Source of the DNA: Flavobacterium saliperosum
GTDB taxonomy: Bacteria > Bacteroidota > Bacteroidia > Flavobacteriales > Flavobacteriaceae
NCBI RefSeq assembly: GCF_900100625.1
Contig: NZ_FMTY01000001.1
Span: 558,001-622,000 of the forward strand
DNA: 64,000 nucleotides
Reading direction: 5' to 3'
Positions 1 to 7,430 of this stretch are shown here, piece after piece. Within the stretch, counting starts at the first letter, position 1. The number at the start of each line of letters is the position of its first letter. The position numbers and the translations under genes were made by a program. Under the pieces are notes generated by a model. It was not told the origin of the DNA, did no database searches, and was given only the letters and a program-made list of their open reading frames with translations.

Positions 1-202
1 CACCAACTCTGACCCACGTCAGGTTGATTTCGTTATCCCGGCAAACGATGATGCTTCAAAATCAATCGACAAAGTTTTATCTTTAGTATCGGGCGCCATC
101 ATTGAAGGACTTTCTGATAGAAAATCTGACAAAGATGAACAACCGGCTGGAGAAGTTGCAGCTGCAGAAGTAGAAGCAACAACACCTTCAACTGAAGAAT
201 AA
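1..202 (+). CDS. rpsB: 30S ribosomal protein S2, C-terminal end (partial)
   Basis: The window opens inside a frame that reads TNSDPRQVDFVIPANDDASK, then a helix and an acidic Glu/Ala-rich tail. This is the C-terminal end of ribosomal protein S2, which sits on the back of the small subunit. The wording 'DP..VDFVIPANDDA' and the location directly before tsf (the near-universal rpsB-tsf pair) support the call. The 5' part lies outside the window. The acidic C-terminal extension after the core is common in Bacteroidetes S2. Confidence 0.93.
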   Translation, partial: TNSDPRQVDFVIPANDDASKSIDKVLSLVSGAIIEGLSDRKSDKDEQPAGEVAAAEVEATTPSTEE

Positions 203-215
203 AAATAACATTATG

Positions 216-276
216 ATAAAGTCGTTATGCTGATGGATGTTTACTTTCGTATTCTCTGTCATTATGACGACTTTAT
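216..276 (+). promoter_or_regulatory. Hairpin in the rpsB-tsf spacer
   Basis: The 103-base spacer holds the inverted repeat ATAAAGTCGT ... ACGACTTTAT, with a loop of about 40 bases, followed by a weak AATTTTAA. It could be a partial terminator or a processing site that sets the ratio of S2 to EF-Ts. No strong U-tract follows, so full termination is unlikely. The stem is seen directly; its function is inferred. Confidence 0.5.
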
Positions 277-305
277 AATTTTAACCTTATAAATTTTATA
301 CAAAA

Positions 306-1127
306 ATGGCAACAATAACTGCTGCAGACGTAAATAAATTAAGAACCATCACCGGAGCAGGTATGATGGATTGTAAAAAAGCATTAGTGGAAGCTGATGG
401 GGATTTCGATTTAGCAATCGAAAACTTACGTAAAAAAGGTCAAAAAGTAGCTGCAAACCGTTCTGACAGAGAATCTACAGAAGGTGCTGCAATTGCTGTT
501 GTAAATGCTGACAAAACTGCTGGTGTAGCTATCACATTAAACTGTGAGACTGACTTCGTAGGTAAAAATGAAGGTTTCGTGAAATTGGCTACCGATTTAG
601 CTAACCAAGCGTTAAACTACACTGATAAAGACGCTTTCTTAGCTTCTGACTTCGGTGGCATCACTGTTGCAGAGAAATTAATCGAGCAAACAGGAGTTAT
701 CGGTGAAAAAATTGAAGTAGCTCAGTTCGAACGTTTAGAAGGTGCTTTCGTTGGCTCCTACGTTCACGCTGGAAAAATCGCTACTTTGGTGGCATTATCC
801 GCTAACGTTGCTGGTGCTGATGAGGCTGCTAAAAACGTGGCTATGCAAGCTGCTGCCATGAACCCAATTGCTTTAGACGAAGCGGGTGTTGATGCTGCAA
901 CTATCGAAAAAGAAATCGAAATCGCGAAAGATTTGTTACGTCAGGAAGGGAAACCGGAAGCTATGATTGATAACATCGCTAAAGGAAAACTAGGACGTTT
1001 CTTCAAAGACAACACTTTGGTAAACCAAGACTTCATCAAAGACGGATCTATGAGCGTTGCCGCTTATATCAAATCGGTTGACGGTGGTTTAACGGTTACA
1101 GGTTTCAAACGTGTGGCTTTAGGATAA
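306..1127 (+). CDS. tsf: Translation elongation factor Ts
   Basis: EF-Ts (273 aa) exchanges GDP for GTP on EF-Tu in the cytoplasm. The N-terminal UBA-like domain has the family signature LRTITGAGMMDCKKAL, and residues around 75-85 carry the TDFVGKN motif that contacts EF-Tu. The family length is about 270-290 aa, so the gene is complete. It follows rpsB by about 100 bases in the usual order. The ATG at 306 gives the canonical N-terminus. A Rho-independent terminator follows at 1149. Confidence 0.98.
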   Translation: MATITAADVNKLRTITGAGMMDCKKALVEADGDFDLAIENLRKKGQKVAANRSDRESTEGAAIAVVNADKTAGVAITLNCETDFVGKNEGFVKLATDLANQALNYTDKDAFLASDFGGITVAEKLIEQTGVIGEKIEVAQFERLEGAFVGSYVHAGKIATLVALSANVAGADEAAKNVAMQAAAMNPIALDEAGVDAATIEKEIEIAKDLLRQEGKPEAMIDNIAKGKLGRFFKDNTLVNQDFIKDGSMSVAAYIKSVDGGLTVTGFKRVALG

Positions 1128-1148
1128 TCATTCTAAACATAAATATCG

Positions 1149-1180
1149 AAAACCTCAGTCCGCAAGATTGGGGTTTTTTT
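1149..1180 (+). terminator. Rho-independent terminator of rpsB-tsf
   Basis: An AAAACCTCA / TGGGGTTTT stem with an 11-base loop is followed directly by a T-run. It lies 22 bases after the tsf stop codon and before the next promoter region. Confidence 0.85.
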
Positions 1181-1220
1181 ATTCTCCGAAATAATGTAAT
1201 TTTGAGTTTAAACCTTTTTT

Positions 1221-1871
1221 ATGTTCAAGACGAAGAAAGACATTGTTTACATTATTTTAGCCGGTATTTTCATTACCAATGCCATTGTAGCCGAATTAAC
1301 CGGGGGCAAACTCATTCAGATCGGCCCGTTCATCATGAGCATCGGGATCCTGCCTTGGCCCATCGTCTTCATCACGACCGACATCATTAACGAACATTTC
1401 GGTCGCGACGGCGTAAAAAAACTGTCTTTCATTACCGCAGGCCTTATCGCCTATTGCATCCTGATTTTGTTCATCGGCACTAAAATACCCGCTTTTGTTA
1501 CCGGCGACACCGTAAACGACGAACAGTTTTATGCGGTTTTCGGGCAAGGATTGTTTATTATGATGGCGAGCATTGTTGCCTTTTTGGTTTCCCAATTAAT
1601 CGACGTTAGCATCTTCTGGTTCCTCCGAAACAAAACCGGCAAAAAAATGATCTGGCTCCGAAGCACCGGCTCTACCGTTATTTCCCAACTGATTGACAGC
1701 TTTATCGTTTCCGGTATCGCTTTCTGGATGACCGGTAAAATCACAACAAGCCAATACCTGAACATGTCGTTCACCGGTTATACCTTCAAATTGATTTTAG
1801 CTGTAGTACTAACACCGCTCATTTACTTAGGCCATTACCTGATTGAAAAATACCTTGCAGCAGAAGAATAA
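1221..1871 (+). CDS. Queuosine precursor transporter (YhhQ/VUT family)
   Basis: A 216-aa inner-membrane protein with about six hydrophobic segments. It shows the YhhQ family pattern: an early 'N-A-I-V-A-E-L-T-G-G-K' segment, 'WPIVFITTDIINEHFG', and a C-terminal 'STVISQLIDS' segment. YhhQ proteins import preQ0/preQ1 for synthesis of the tRNA base queuosine. The gene stands alone behind the tsf terminator. The ATG at 1221 gives a normal short cytoplasmic N-terminus. Family assignment is firm; substrate is by family only, because no queuosine gene is nearby. Confidence 0.88.
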   Translation: MFKTKKDIVYIILAGIFITNAIVAELTGGKLIQIGPFIMSIGILPWPIVFITTDIINEHFGRDGVKKLSFITAGLIAYCILILFIGTKIPAFVTGDTVNDEQFYAVFGQGLFIMMASIVAFLVSQLIDVSIFWFLRNKTGKKMIWLRSTGSTVISQLIDSFIVSGIAFWMTGKITTSQYLNMSFTGYTFKLILAVVLTPLIYLGHYLIEKYLAAEE

Positions 1872-1906
1872 AAAAACCGTTAAATCTTAAAAACAGCAAC
1901 CAACCT

Positions 1907-2269
1907 TTATATTGAATTTTTAGTCTCCACCAAATCTCTCAAGCGCGCCATCTCATCCTTCAATTCGGAAAGTTTCTCTTCCAAAACCCTTAGTAAGTTT
2001 TCCTGAAAAGCAGTACTCAAGTCGCTTCCGATACAATTCACATTAGCGCTATTGGATAACCTAGGTGTATCATAAACAATCAAATCCACAGGGGTCATCC
2101 CAAACAAGTGAGAAATCTTCTCGATTCGATGCCAGTCCAACTTGGTCTGGTTATTCTCTATTTTACTGTATGCGCGTTGTGAAATTCCAAGCTGAATAGC
2201 AACATAGTCTTGCGTATACCCCCTTAATTCCCTAACCTTTCTGACATTACTATACAAATTGTCTTTCAT
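1907..2269 (-). CDS. XRE-family regulator, divergent from the RiPP cluster
   Basis: A 120-aa cytoplasmic DNA-binding protein. Residues 5-62 form a Cro/CI-type helix-turn-helix (VRELRGYTQDYVAIQLGISQ, then the recognition helix region RAYSKIENNQ). The C-terminal 30 residues are heptad-like (FQENLLRVLEEKLSELKDEM) and probably dimerise. A TTG 12 bases upstream is also possible, but the ATG at 2269 fits the domain better and leaves the direct repeats at 2281-2317 outside the gene. It is transcribed away from the first precursor peptide, so it is the natural candidate for the local regulator. The target is inferred from position. Confidence 0.85.
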   Translation of the reverse strand: MKDNLYSNVRKVRELRGYTQDYVAIQLGISQRAYSKIENNQTKLDWHRIEKISHLFGMTPVDLIVYDTPRLSNSANVNCIGSDLSTAFQENLLRVLEEKLSELKDEMARLRDLVETKNSI

Positions 2270-2280
2270 AAAATCTCTCA

Positions 2281-2317
2281 ATTCAGCACTAAAAAATCAC
2301 TATTTAGCACTAATAAA
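2281..2317. promoter_or_regulatory. Direct-repeat operator candidate between XRE gene and precursor 1
   Basis: Two copies of ATTYAGCACTAAWAAA begin at 2281 and 2302, exactly 21 bases (two DNA turns) apart, differing at two positions. They lie in the 98-base divergent spacer. This arrangement suits cooperative binding of a dimeric XRE repressor on one DNA face. Binding is inferred. Confidence 0.55.
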
Positions 2318-2321
2318 GCTA

Positions 2322-2350
2322 CAAATTTAATAACAAAATAAATATTTTTG
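2322..2350. promoter_or_regulatory. Divergent -7 boxes (TAnnTTTG type)
   Basis: TATTTTTG at 2343-2350 (plus strand, 18 bases before precursor 1) and TAAATTTG on the minus strand at 2322-2329 (toward the XRE gene) match the Bacteroidetes -7 consensus TAnnTTTG. No clear -33 TTG stands at the ideal distance for either, so these would be weak or regulated promoters. Confidence 0.45.
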
Positions 2351-2367
2351 CGATAAAATATAACAAA

Positions 2368-2595
2368 ATGAAAAAAACAAAAATAGATGTATTCGAAATT
2401 GAAGAGCTTGAAGAAAGACTAGAACTGAAATCTTGGGCAGGAGATGGCGGCAGTGGCGGAAATGGTGGCGATTCCTGCTGCAACAACGGCAGTTGCGATT
2501 GTGTCTGCGGTGACGGCAGCACAGGTGGCTCTGGAGGATCTGGAGGATCCGGAGGGACAGGGGGAGACACAACCATAGGTACCAATAACGGCTAA
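2368..2595 (+). CDS. Glycine-rich RiPP precursor peptide 1 (with Cys cluster)
   Basis: A 75-aa peptide. Residues 1-23 form a charged leader ending EELEERLELKSW. From residue 24 the core is almost only Gly, Ser, Asp, Asn, Thr and Cys, with GG-x-GG repeats. Five cysteines lie within ten residues of the core (CCNNGSCDCVC). The C-terminus holds GDTTIG. The leader matches precursors 2 and 3 almost residue for residue, while the core differs; this is the hallmark of a ribosomally made, enzymatically modified peptide. It stands first in a run with a radical SAM/SPASM enzyme and a PqqD-like protease. Final product and modification are unknown. Confidence 0.78.
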   Translation: MKKTKIDVFEIEELEERLELKSWAGDGGSGGNGGDSCCNNGSCDCVCGDGSTGGSGGSGGSGGTGGDTTIGTNNG

Positions 2596-2627
2596 TAAAA
2601 AATTATTAATTATTAAATACAAACAAA

Positions 2628-2846
2628 ATGAAAACAATTAAAGTACAGGAACTTGAAGAAAGACTAGAGCTTAAAAACTGGGTCGGCGGTGGTGACGGAG
2701 GTGACGGCGCAACAGGTGGAGATGGCGGCACAGGAACCGGTGGAAATGGCGGAAATGGCGGTGACGGCGGAGACAGCACCATCGGCATTGATGTTAACAC
2801 CGGCGGCGGCGGAACTACCGGAACCGGAACCTCTGGCGGTAACTAA
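2628..2846 (+). CDS. Glycine-rich RiPP precursor peptide 2
   Basis: A 72-aa peptide with leader VQELEERLELKNW. Its core from residue 19 is dominated by GG-D/N/T-GG repeats, with no cysteine, then GDSTIGIDVN and a second Gly/Thr tract. The DNA encoding LEERLE is nearly identical to that in precursor 1 (17 bases in a row), which suggests a duplication. The GD[TS]TIG motif is also shared. It lies 32 bases after precursor 1 and is followed by a perfect palindrome. The lack of Cys means that any modification common to all three precursors cannot depend on cysteine. Confidence 0.78.
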   Translation: MKTIKVQELEERLELKNWVGGGDGGDGATGGDGGTGTGGNGGNGGDGGDSTIGIDVNTGGGGTTGTGTSGGN

Positions 2847-2851
2847 ATTAA

Positions 2852-2871
2852 AAACCTCCCTAGGGAGGTTT
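2852..2871 (+). promoter_or_regulatory. Perfect 20-bp palindrome after the precursor genes
   Basis: AAACCTCCCT is followed immediately by its exact complement, six bases after the precursor 2 stop codon. As RNA it would fold into a G/C-rich hairpin, but the following UAUUAUUU is a poor U-tract. It fits a leaky terminator or mRNA-stabilising hairpin that lets precursors be made in excess over the enzymes downstream. Confidence 0.65.
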
Positions 2872-2985
2872 ATTATTTCCAATGCATAATTACCTTTATC
2901 CGCTGGTTTGCATTCCAAACATGTAAAAAAAGCCCACGGATCCGAAATAAAAAATCATCACAACCTGCTTCAGGAAAAAGAATGT

Positions 2986-4167
2986 ATGTCACAAATTCCC
3001 AAATTAAGATACAAATACTCTTGTATTGAAAAAGAAAGCGATGCAATCCTCTTAATAATTGAGCACGAAACAAGCAACTCGTACTTGCATTGTAGTAGCG
3101 AAGTTATAGACATTATTGAACTAATTGACGGAAAAAAGAACATTAAGGAAATTAACGACATTCTAAACAAAAAAAACATCCTCCTCACAGAGGAAGAATT
3201 ATCTGATATCATAAACAACAGACTTAGGCGGTTGACCAGTCTAAAACAATCCGACGATAAAAAACCCGTTCACTACCTGTATTTTAATTTCACCATTATC
3301 AATAAGAAACATGTAAAAAAAATAGCCACTATTCTGGCTTTTATTTTTAAGAACCAAAACTTTGTCCTCTTTTCGTTTATACTGTTTATCGTGTTATCGG
3401 CAACACTTTTATACAGTTATACGCAGACATTTACAATTACTTCGCAAAGTATTTTCACGATTCCGTTGATACTGTTAGTAACGTTGTTTTTTCACGAAAT
3501 AGGGCATGCCACCGCCTGCTATTCATATGGTGCTGAAAATGGAGACATAGGCTTTGGATTTTACCTGCTAACGCCGGTAATGTATGCAGATGTAACAGAT
3601 GTATGGAAGTTACCCCGAAAAGAAAGATTTATAGTGGATATCGCGGGCCTTTATATGGAAGGCCTGATTGTAACACTTTTATCTATTGTTTATTGGCTGA
3701 CAAAATCTGAAATACTTATCTATACCACTATTGTCATTATAATCAACACATTTATCAATCTCAATCCGTTTTTACGCTTTGACGGCTATTGGATGTTATC
3801 AGACATCACTAATATTTACAATTTGAAATCGGTTTCAAACAAGCGATTAATGGAACTTGTCCGATTGCAAAATCTGAAACTAAAAGCAAGAGACCTGTTC
3901 CTGATTCTATACGCATCGTTGAGCCTATTGTTCCTTTTGTGGTTCATCTTCTATGTTTCATATTACCGGTTTATGGATCTCATCCATTTCCCGGAAAACT
4001 GCTACACCTTCATAAGCGAATGGATAGTAAACCAAAAAAGCAATGTCAGTTTTTGGCAGATTTCCATCCCTATTGGTTTTTATTATTTAATAATTAACAA
4101 ATCGAAACTCTTAATCAAATTATTGCAATCAAAATTATCTCATGAAAAATTCAAGTCAGCCATATAA
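2986..4167 (+). CDS. PqqD-like domain fused to M50 membrane metalloprotease
   Basis: With the ATG at 2986 the protein has 393 aa; an in-frame ATG at 2908 would add 26 residues that look non-coding. Residues 1-95 resemble a PqqD/RRE fold (RYKYS..., a strand pair, then HCSSEVIDIIELIDGKKNI and an EE-x-L-x-x-I-I helix), the module that holds RiPP leaders. Several membrane segments follow. The zinc motif HEIGH is at residues 170-174 and the second M50 motif NPFLRFDG at 260-267. M50 proteases cut within membranes; those in RiPP clusters are thought to remove leaders or help export. The end overlaps the radical SAM gene by 26 bases, so translation is probably coupled. Confidence 0.82.
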   Translation: MSQIPKLRYKYSCIEKESDAILLIIEHETSNSYLHCSSEVIDIIELIDGKKNIKEINDILNKKNILLTEEELSDIINNRLRRLTSLKQSDDKKPVHYLYFNFTIINKKHVKKIATILAFIFKNQNFVLFSFILFIVLSATLLYSYTQTFTITSQSIFTIPLILLVTLFFHEIGHATACYSYGAENGDIGFGFYLLTPVMYADVTDVWKLPRKERFIVDIAGLYMEGLIVTLLSIVYWLTKSEILIYTTIVIIINTFINLNPFLRFDGYWMLSDITNIYNLKSVSNKRLMELVRLQNLKLKARDLFLILYASLSLLFLLWFIFYVSYYRFMDLIHFPENCYTFISEWIVNQKSNVSFWQISIPIGFYYLIINKSKLLIKLLQSKLSHEKFKSAI

Positions 4168-5470
4168 AGTTTCCAAGTACATTGTCGTAACTCCAATAGG
4201 AAACAAAACAATAATTTTCTCTACAAGAACAGGCAAATTAACCCGCCTGTCCAAAGAGTTATGGATTAGTTTAACAACATCGGAAATTCATCATTTACCT
4301 GAAAAAATCATTACTCATTTAGAAGAGTTAAAAATAATAATCCCAAATGAAACGGAAGAATTTGAGACCATAGTGGCCGAAAACAAAACGCGAAGCAACT
4401 CGGATACTCTTTATGAAGTGATTCAGCCTTCTGCTGATTGCCAAATGGGTTGTTTTTACTGTGGTCAAAATCATGAAAACAAAAAAATTGATTCTGATAC
4501 AATTGATAAGATAATCAATTCAATACATTCAAAATTAACAAACGGCAACTACAAAAGACTTCACATAGGATGGTTTGGCGGTGAACCCTTAATCGGGCTA
4601 AATCAAATAAGAAGTATTTCAAGAAGAGTAAAACAAATCTGCATCGAAAACAATGTTGAATATTCCGCCAAAATAGTAACAAACGGATTGCTTTTATCAT
4701 GGGAGACCTACAAAGAACTATGCAATGAACTGAACATTTCACTTATAGAAATTACAATCGACGGAATCGATACCGACCACAATAAACGAAGAAATCTAAA
4801 GGCCGGAACTAAAGGGACTTTTGAGAAAATACTAAAGAACTTAAAGAAAATAACACAAGAGGAGTCCCGACCTAAAGCCACAATAAATATCCGTTGCAAT
4901 GTTGATCGTGAAAATAAAAATTCCGTAATTCCTTTGATTGATTATCTTTATGCGGAGGGAATTTTACAAAAAATCAATTTTTACACCGCAAAAATTCACG
5001 AATGGGGAGAAAAAGACAACAAAGAAAGTCTTGAAGGATTTGACTATGCAAAAGAAGAGGTGTCGTGGATAACCCATCTGATGGAACGCAAACACGTTCA
5101 CTCTCTTTTACCAAAAAGAAACTACACTACCTGCATGGCTACAAACAGTGCTTCCTATGTTTATGATGCTTATGGAAATGTCTTCAACTGCACTGAAGTT
5201 TCATACACAAAAAACTTTTCCGAATCGGAATTCTATCTTGGGTCAATTGAAGCCCCGAACCAGGAATTGAAAAGCGATTTTAACAGCAAATGGTTAACGG
5301 AAATACGAAATAAGAAAACGCATTGTTATGATTGTAACCTATACCCGGTTTGTGGGGGCTCCTGCCCGAAATCATGGGCCGAAGGCAACATTCCGTGTCC
5401 GTCTTTCAAATTTAACCTCACCACAAAAATTAAAATGCACTACCAGTTAAAATACGGAACCAATGATTAA
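4142..5470 (+). CDS. Radical SAM/SPASM peptide maturase
   Basis: A 442-aa cytoplasmic iron-sulfur enzyme. The N-terminal 90 residues look like a PqqD-type peptide-binding module. The SAM-cleaving cluster motif is C100-x3-C104-x2-C107, followed by GGEP at 146-149. The C-terminus has a complete seven-cysteine SPASM set: C331-x13-G-x4-C350, then C395-x2-C398-x5-C404-x3-C408-x10-C419. Such enzymes make carbon-carbon, thioether or epimer changes in precursor peptides. The likely substrates are the three glycine-rich peptides encoded around it. It overlaps both neighbours (26 and 8 bases). The chemistry cannot be read from sequence. Confidence 0.9.
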   Translation: MKNSSQPYKVSKYIVVTPIGNKTIIFSTRTGKLTRLSKELWISLTTSEIHHLPEKIITHLEELKIIIPNETEEFETIVAENKTRSNSDTLYEVIQPSADCQMGCFYCGQNHENKKIDSDTIDKIINSIHSKLTNGNYKRLHIGWFGGEPLIGLNQIRSISRRVKQICIENNVEYSAKIVTNGLLLSWETYKELCNELNISLIEITIDGIDTDHNKRRNLKAGTKGTFEKILKNLKKITQEESRPKATINIRCNVDRENKNSVIPLIDYLYAEGILQKINFYTAKIHEWGEKDNKESLEGFDYAKEEVSWITHLMERKHVHSLLPKRNYTTCMATNSASYVYDAYGNVFNCTEVSYTKNFSESEFYLGSIEAPNQELKSDFNSKWLTEIRNKKTHCYDCNLYPVCGGSCPKSWAEGNIPCPSFKFNLTTKIKMHYQLKYGTND

Positions 5471-7430
5471 GGAACAGAAAATAAGCTCCCTCTTAAGTCT
5501 CTTAAAAAAGGAAACTGTAGAATCGGGAAATTTGAATGTGAATTACATCTTGAATCAATTCAGAAAGAATCCCGCATTTTATCTTTTTTACCCGTTCTTA
5601 TTCAAAGATTATTTTGAAATCGAGAACGAATCGGATGTGGATAATGTCTCGGTTGCGGGCTTTCTCTTTTATTTAAGCCTATTGCATACCGATTACCTTA
5701 CTGACACTAAGAATGTTTCTACTGAGAGTAAAACAGACAAGCTTTTTCTGATTCAAAATCTAACGGAACAATCCATCAAAATTTTGACGACCGTGTTTCC
5801 AAAGCAGTCCGAATTATGGAAATTATGGGCCGTAAGACAACGGGAACAACATAACAGCAAAGAAATTGAGCAGAACCTCCTTTCGGAAACCTTCACAAAA
5901 GAGCAGTACGAAAAATTAGCGGATTACAAATCGTCATTTGGTAAAGCAGCCATCGATTGCTGTTATGTGCTTTCCAGTGATAAAAACAAATTTGCCTACG
6001 ATAAGTTACTTACATCTCACAAATATTTTTCAGTTGCTTTTCAAATTTTAGATGATTTATCCGATATTAGAACCGATCTTAAAAACGGGCAGTTCAACTA
6101 TGCTGTCCATATTGGAAAAAAAAACAATCACTTTACCGAAAAGAACAAAATAACCCAACAAATAGAGGCCTTTTACAAAACGGCGCTTCCTATAAAAATA
6201 ATGGAAGAAGCCTTAGCTTATTTAAATAAAGCGGAAGCATGTTTGGATGGGTTACCCACAAACAGTCAATGGGAACAAGTCATTCGGCAAAAGAAAAACG
6301 ACAGTAGCGAGAAAATGGAATCCATAGCCATTTTTTTCAAAGTAAACCATGAACTTTCACAACAATCCCAAACCAAATTATTCAAAAAAAGAAATCATAC
6401 CGACACCGATTTGGAAAACGCTATTCAAAACGGCCTGGACTATATCCTGAAGAAATTCAACGATAACCATTGGGAAGACTACGTAACACAAGGCGGAATA
6501 AGCAACGGTTGGGCAACATCTTTCATTGGATATCACTTACGCCCTTTCGAATCCGACAGACGCATCGCCACGGCTCTTGATAAATCCGAAAAATACTTAC
6601 ACCGATTTGAAGAAAACTTCTCTTATAATGAAAAATGGCAAATGGAAGATGCCGATTCACTCAATTTCGCTTTTCTTTTCATTAAAAATCCGGATACCAA
6701 ATCCAAAATTCTTGAACGCCTGCTAAAATTTCAAAATAACGATGGAGGATTCGCCACCTACAATAACCCCGGTTTATTGAAGCAGTTCTTTTCTTTTGAA
6801 AATTTCCCACATTTTGACGGCTGGTGTCAATCGCATCCGTGTGTAAGTGCCGTAAGCCTGCATGCACTATACGAAAACAGGGAACTGTACCCTCAGGAAT
6901 GGAACAACTTAACCCGATACTGCATATCCCAAATCACTAACAATGAGGCAAAAGCATACTGGTGGACCAACCCGGTGTATTCCATGTATTTTTATTCTGA
7001 AATTTTAGACTATATTTGTAAGAAAAATGAATCTTTATCCGAATTTTCAACAGCTTTCATCAATCAAGTCTGCGAAATGCAAAATAAGGACGGGAGTTTC
7101 TCGGATACATTTGGTAAAAATTTATTTTACACAGGATATGGCTTAAAAACAATGTTAACCGGCAATACCTTAAATTCAGATTTGGTTGAAAAATCCGCCC
7201 ATTACATCATCAGGAACCAATTTTCAGATGGTTCATGGACAAACAGTGCAGCCATGAGAATCCCAAATCCGGACAATATCATCCCTGAAGACGAATCGTT
7301 TGCCAAAATAAAAACTTTCGGAACGGACTGCAGGCAATTGGAATTCAACCGCCTCTTTACAACCTCTGTTTGTGTGAATGCTTTATTAACGTATCAAAAT
7401 TTTAAAAATGAAAATAAAAACCAATATTAA
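5463..7430 (+). CDS. Class I isoprenoid-synthase-like domain fused to squalene-cyclase-like toroid
   Basis: A 655-aa protein with no signal peptide. Residues about 30-300 look like a trans-prenyl synthase fold: LLHTDYLTD (73-81) stands where the first Asp-rich motif is expected, and FQILDDLSDIRTD (193-205) matches the second. Residues 315-645 are an alpha-alpha toroid of the squalene/hopene cyclase and prenyltransferase type, with QW-like repeats QNNDGGF (424-430), QNKDGSF (540-546) and NQFSDGSW (585-592). D396-A-D398-S399 stands where class II cyclases carry DxDD, keeping the middle Asp. A terpene-making fusion inside a radical SAM RiPP operon suggests a peptide-terpenoid hybrid, or a domain reused for peptide chemistry. 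No function can be fixed from sequence. Confidence 0.75.
   Translation: MIKEQKISSLLSLLKKETVESGNLNVNYILNQFRKNPAFYLFYPFLFKDYFEIENESDVDNVSVAGFLFYLSLLHTDYLTDTKNVSTESKTDKLFLIQNLTEQSIKILTTVFPKQSELWKLWAVRQREQHNSKEIEQNLLSETFTKEQYEKLADYKSSFGKAAIDCCYVLSSDKNKFAYDKLLTSHKYFSVAFQILDDLSDIRTDLKNGQFNYAVHIGKKNNHFTEKNKITQQIEAFYKTALPIKIMEEALAYLNKAEACLDGLPTNSQWEQVIRQKKNDSSEKMESIAIFFKVNHELSQQSQTKLFKKRNHTDTDLENAIQNGLDYILKKFNDNHWEDYVTQGGISNGWATSFIGYHLRPFESDRRIATALDKSEKYLHRFEENFSYNEKWQMEDADSLNFAFLFIKNPDTKSKILERLLKFQNNDGGFATYNNPGLLKQFFSFENFPHFDGWCQSHPCVSAVSLHALYENRELYPQEWNNLTRYCISQITNNEAKAYWWTNPVYSMYFYSEILDYICKKNESLSEFSTAFINQVCEMQNKDGSFSDTFGKNLFYTGYGLKTMLTGNTLNSDLVEKSAHYIIRNQFSDGSWTNSAAMRIPNPDNIIPEDESFAKIKTFGTDCRQLEFNRLFTTSVCVNALLTYQNFKNENKNQY

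Noticed and set aside
2319..2585. Proline-rich minus-strand frame opposite precursor 1
   Set aside because: It is the complement of GGN glycine codons, which gives Pro, and has no leader or signal; precursor 1 on the plus strand shares its leader with two other genes.
2368..2846. Lanthipeptide or microcin-with-C39 exporter interpretation of the Gly-rich peptides
   Set aside because: No LanM, LanB/C or C39 ABC transporter gene is present; the enzymes are radical SAM/SPASM and PqqD-M50.
2908..2985. 26-residue N-terminal extension of the M50 protein
   Set aside because: The extension is His/Lys-rich and does not resemble the PqqD-like start; ATG 2986 is preceded by AGGAAAAAG and opens directly onto the domain.
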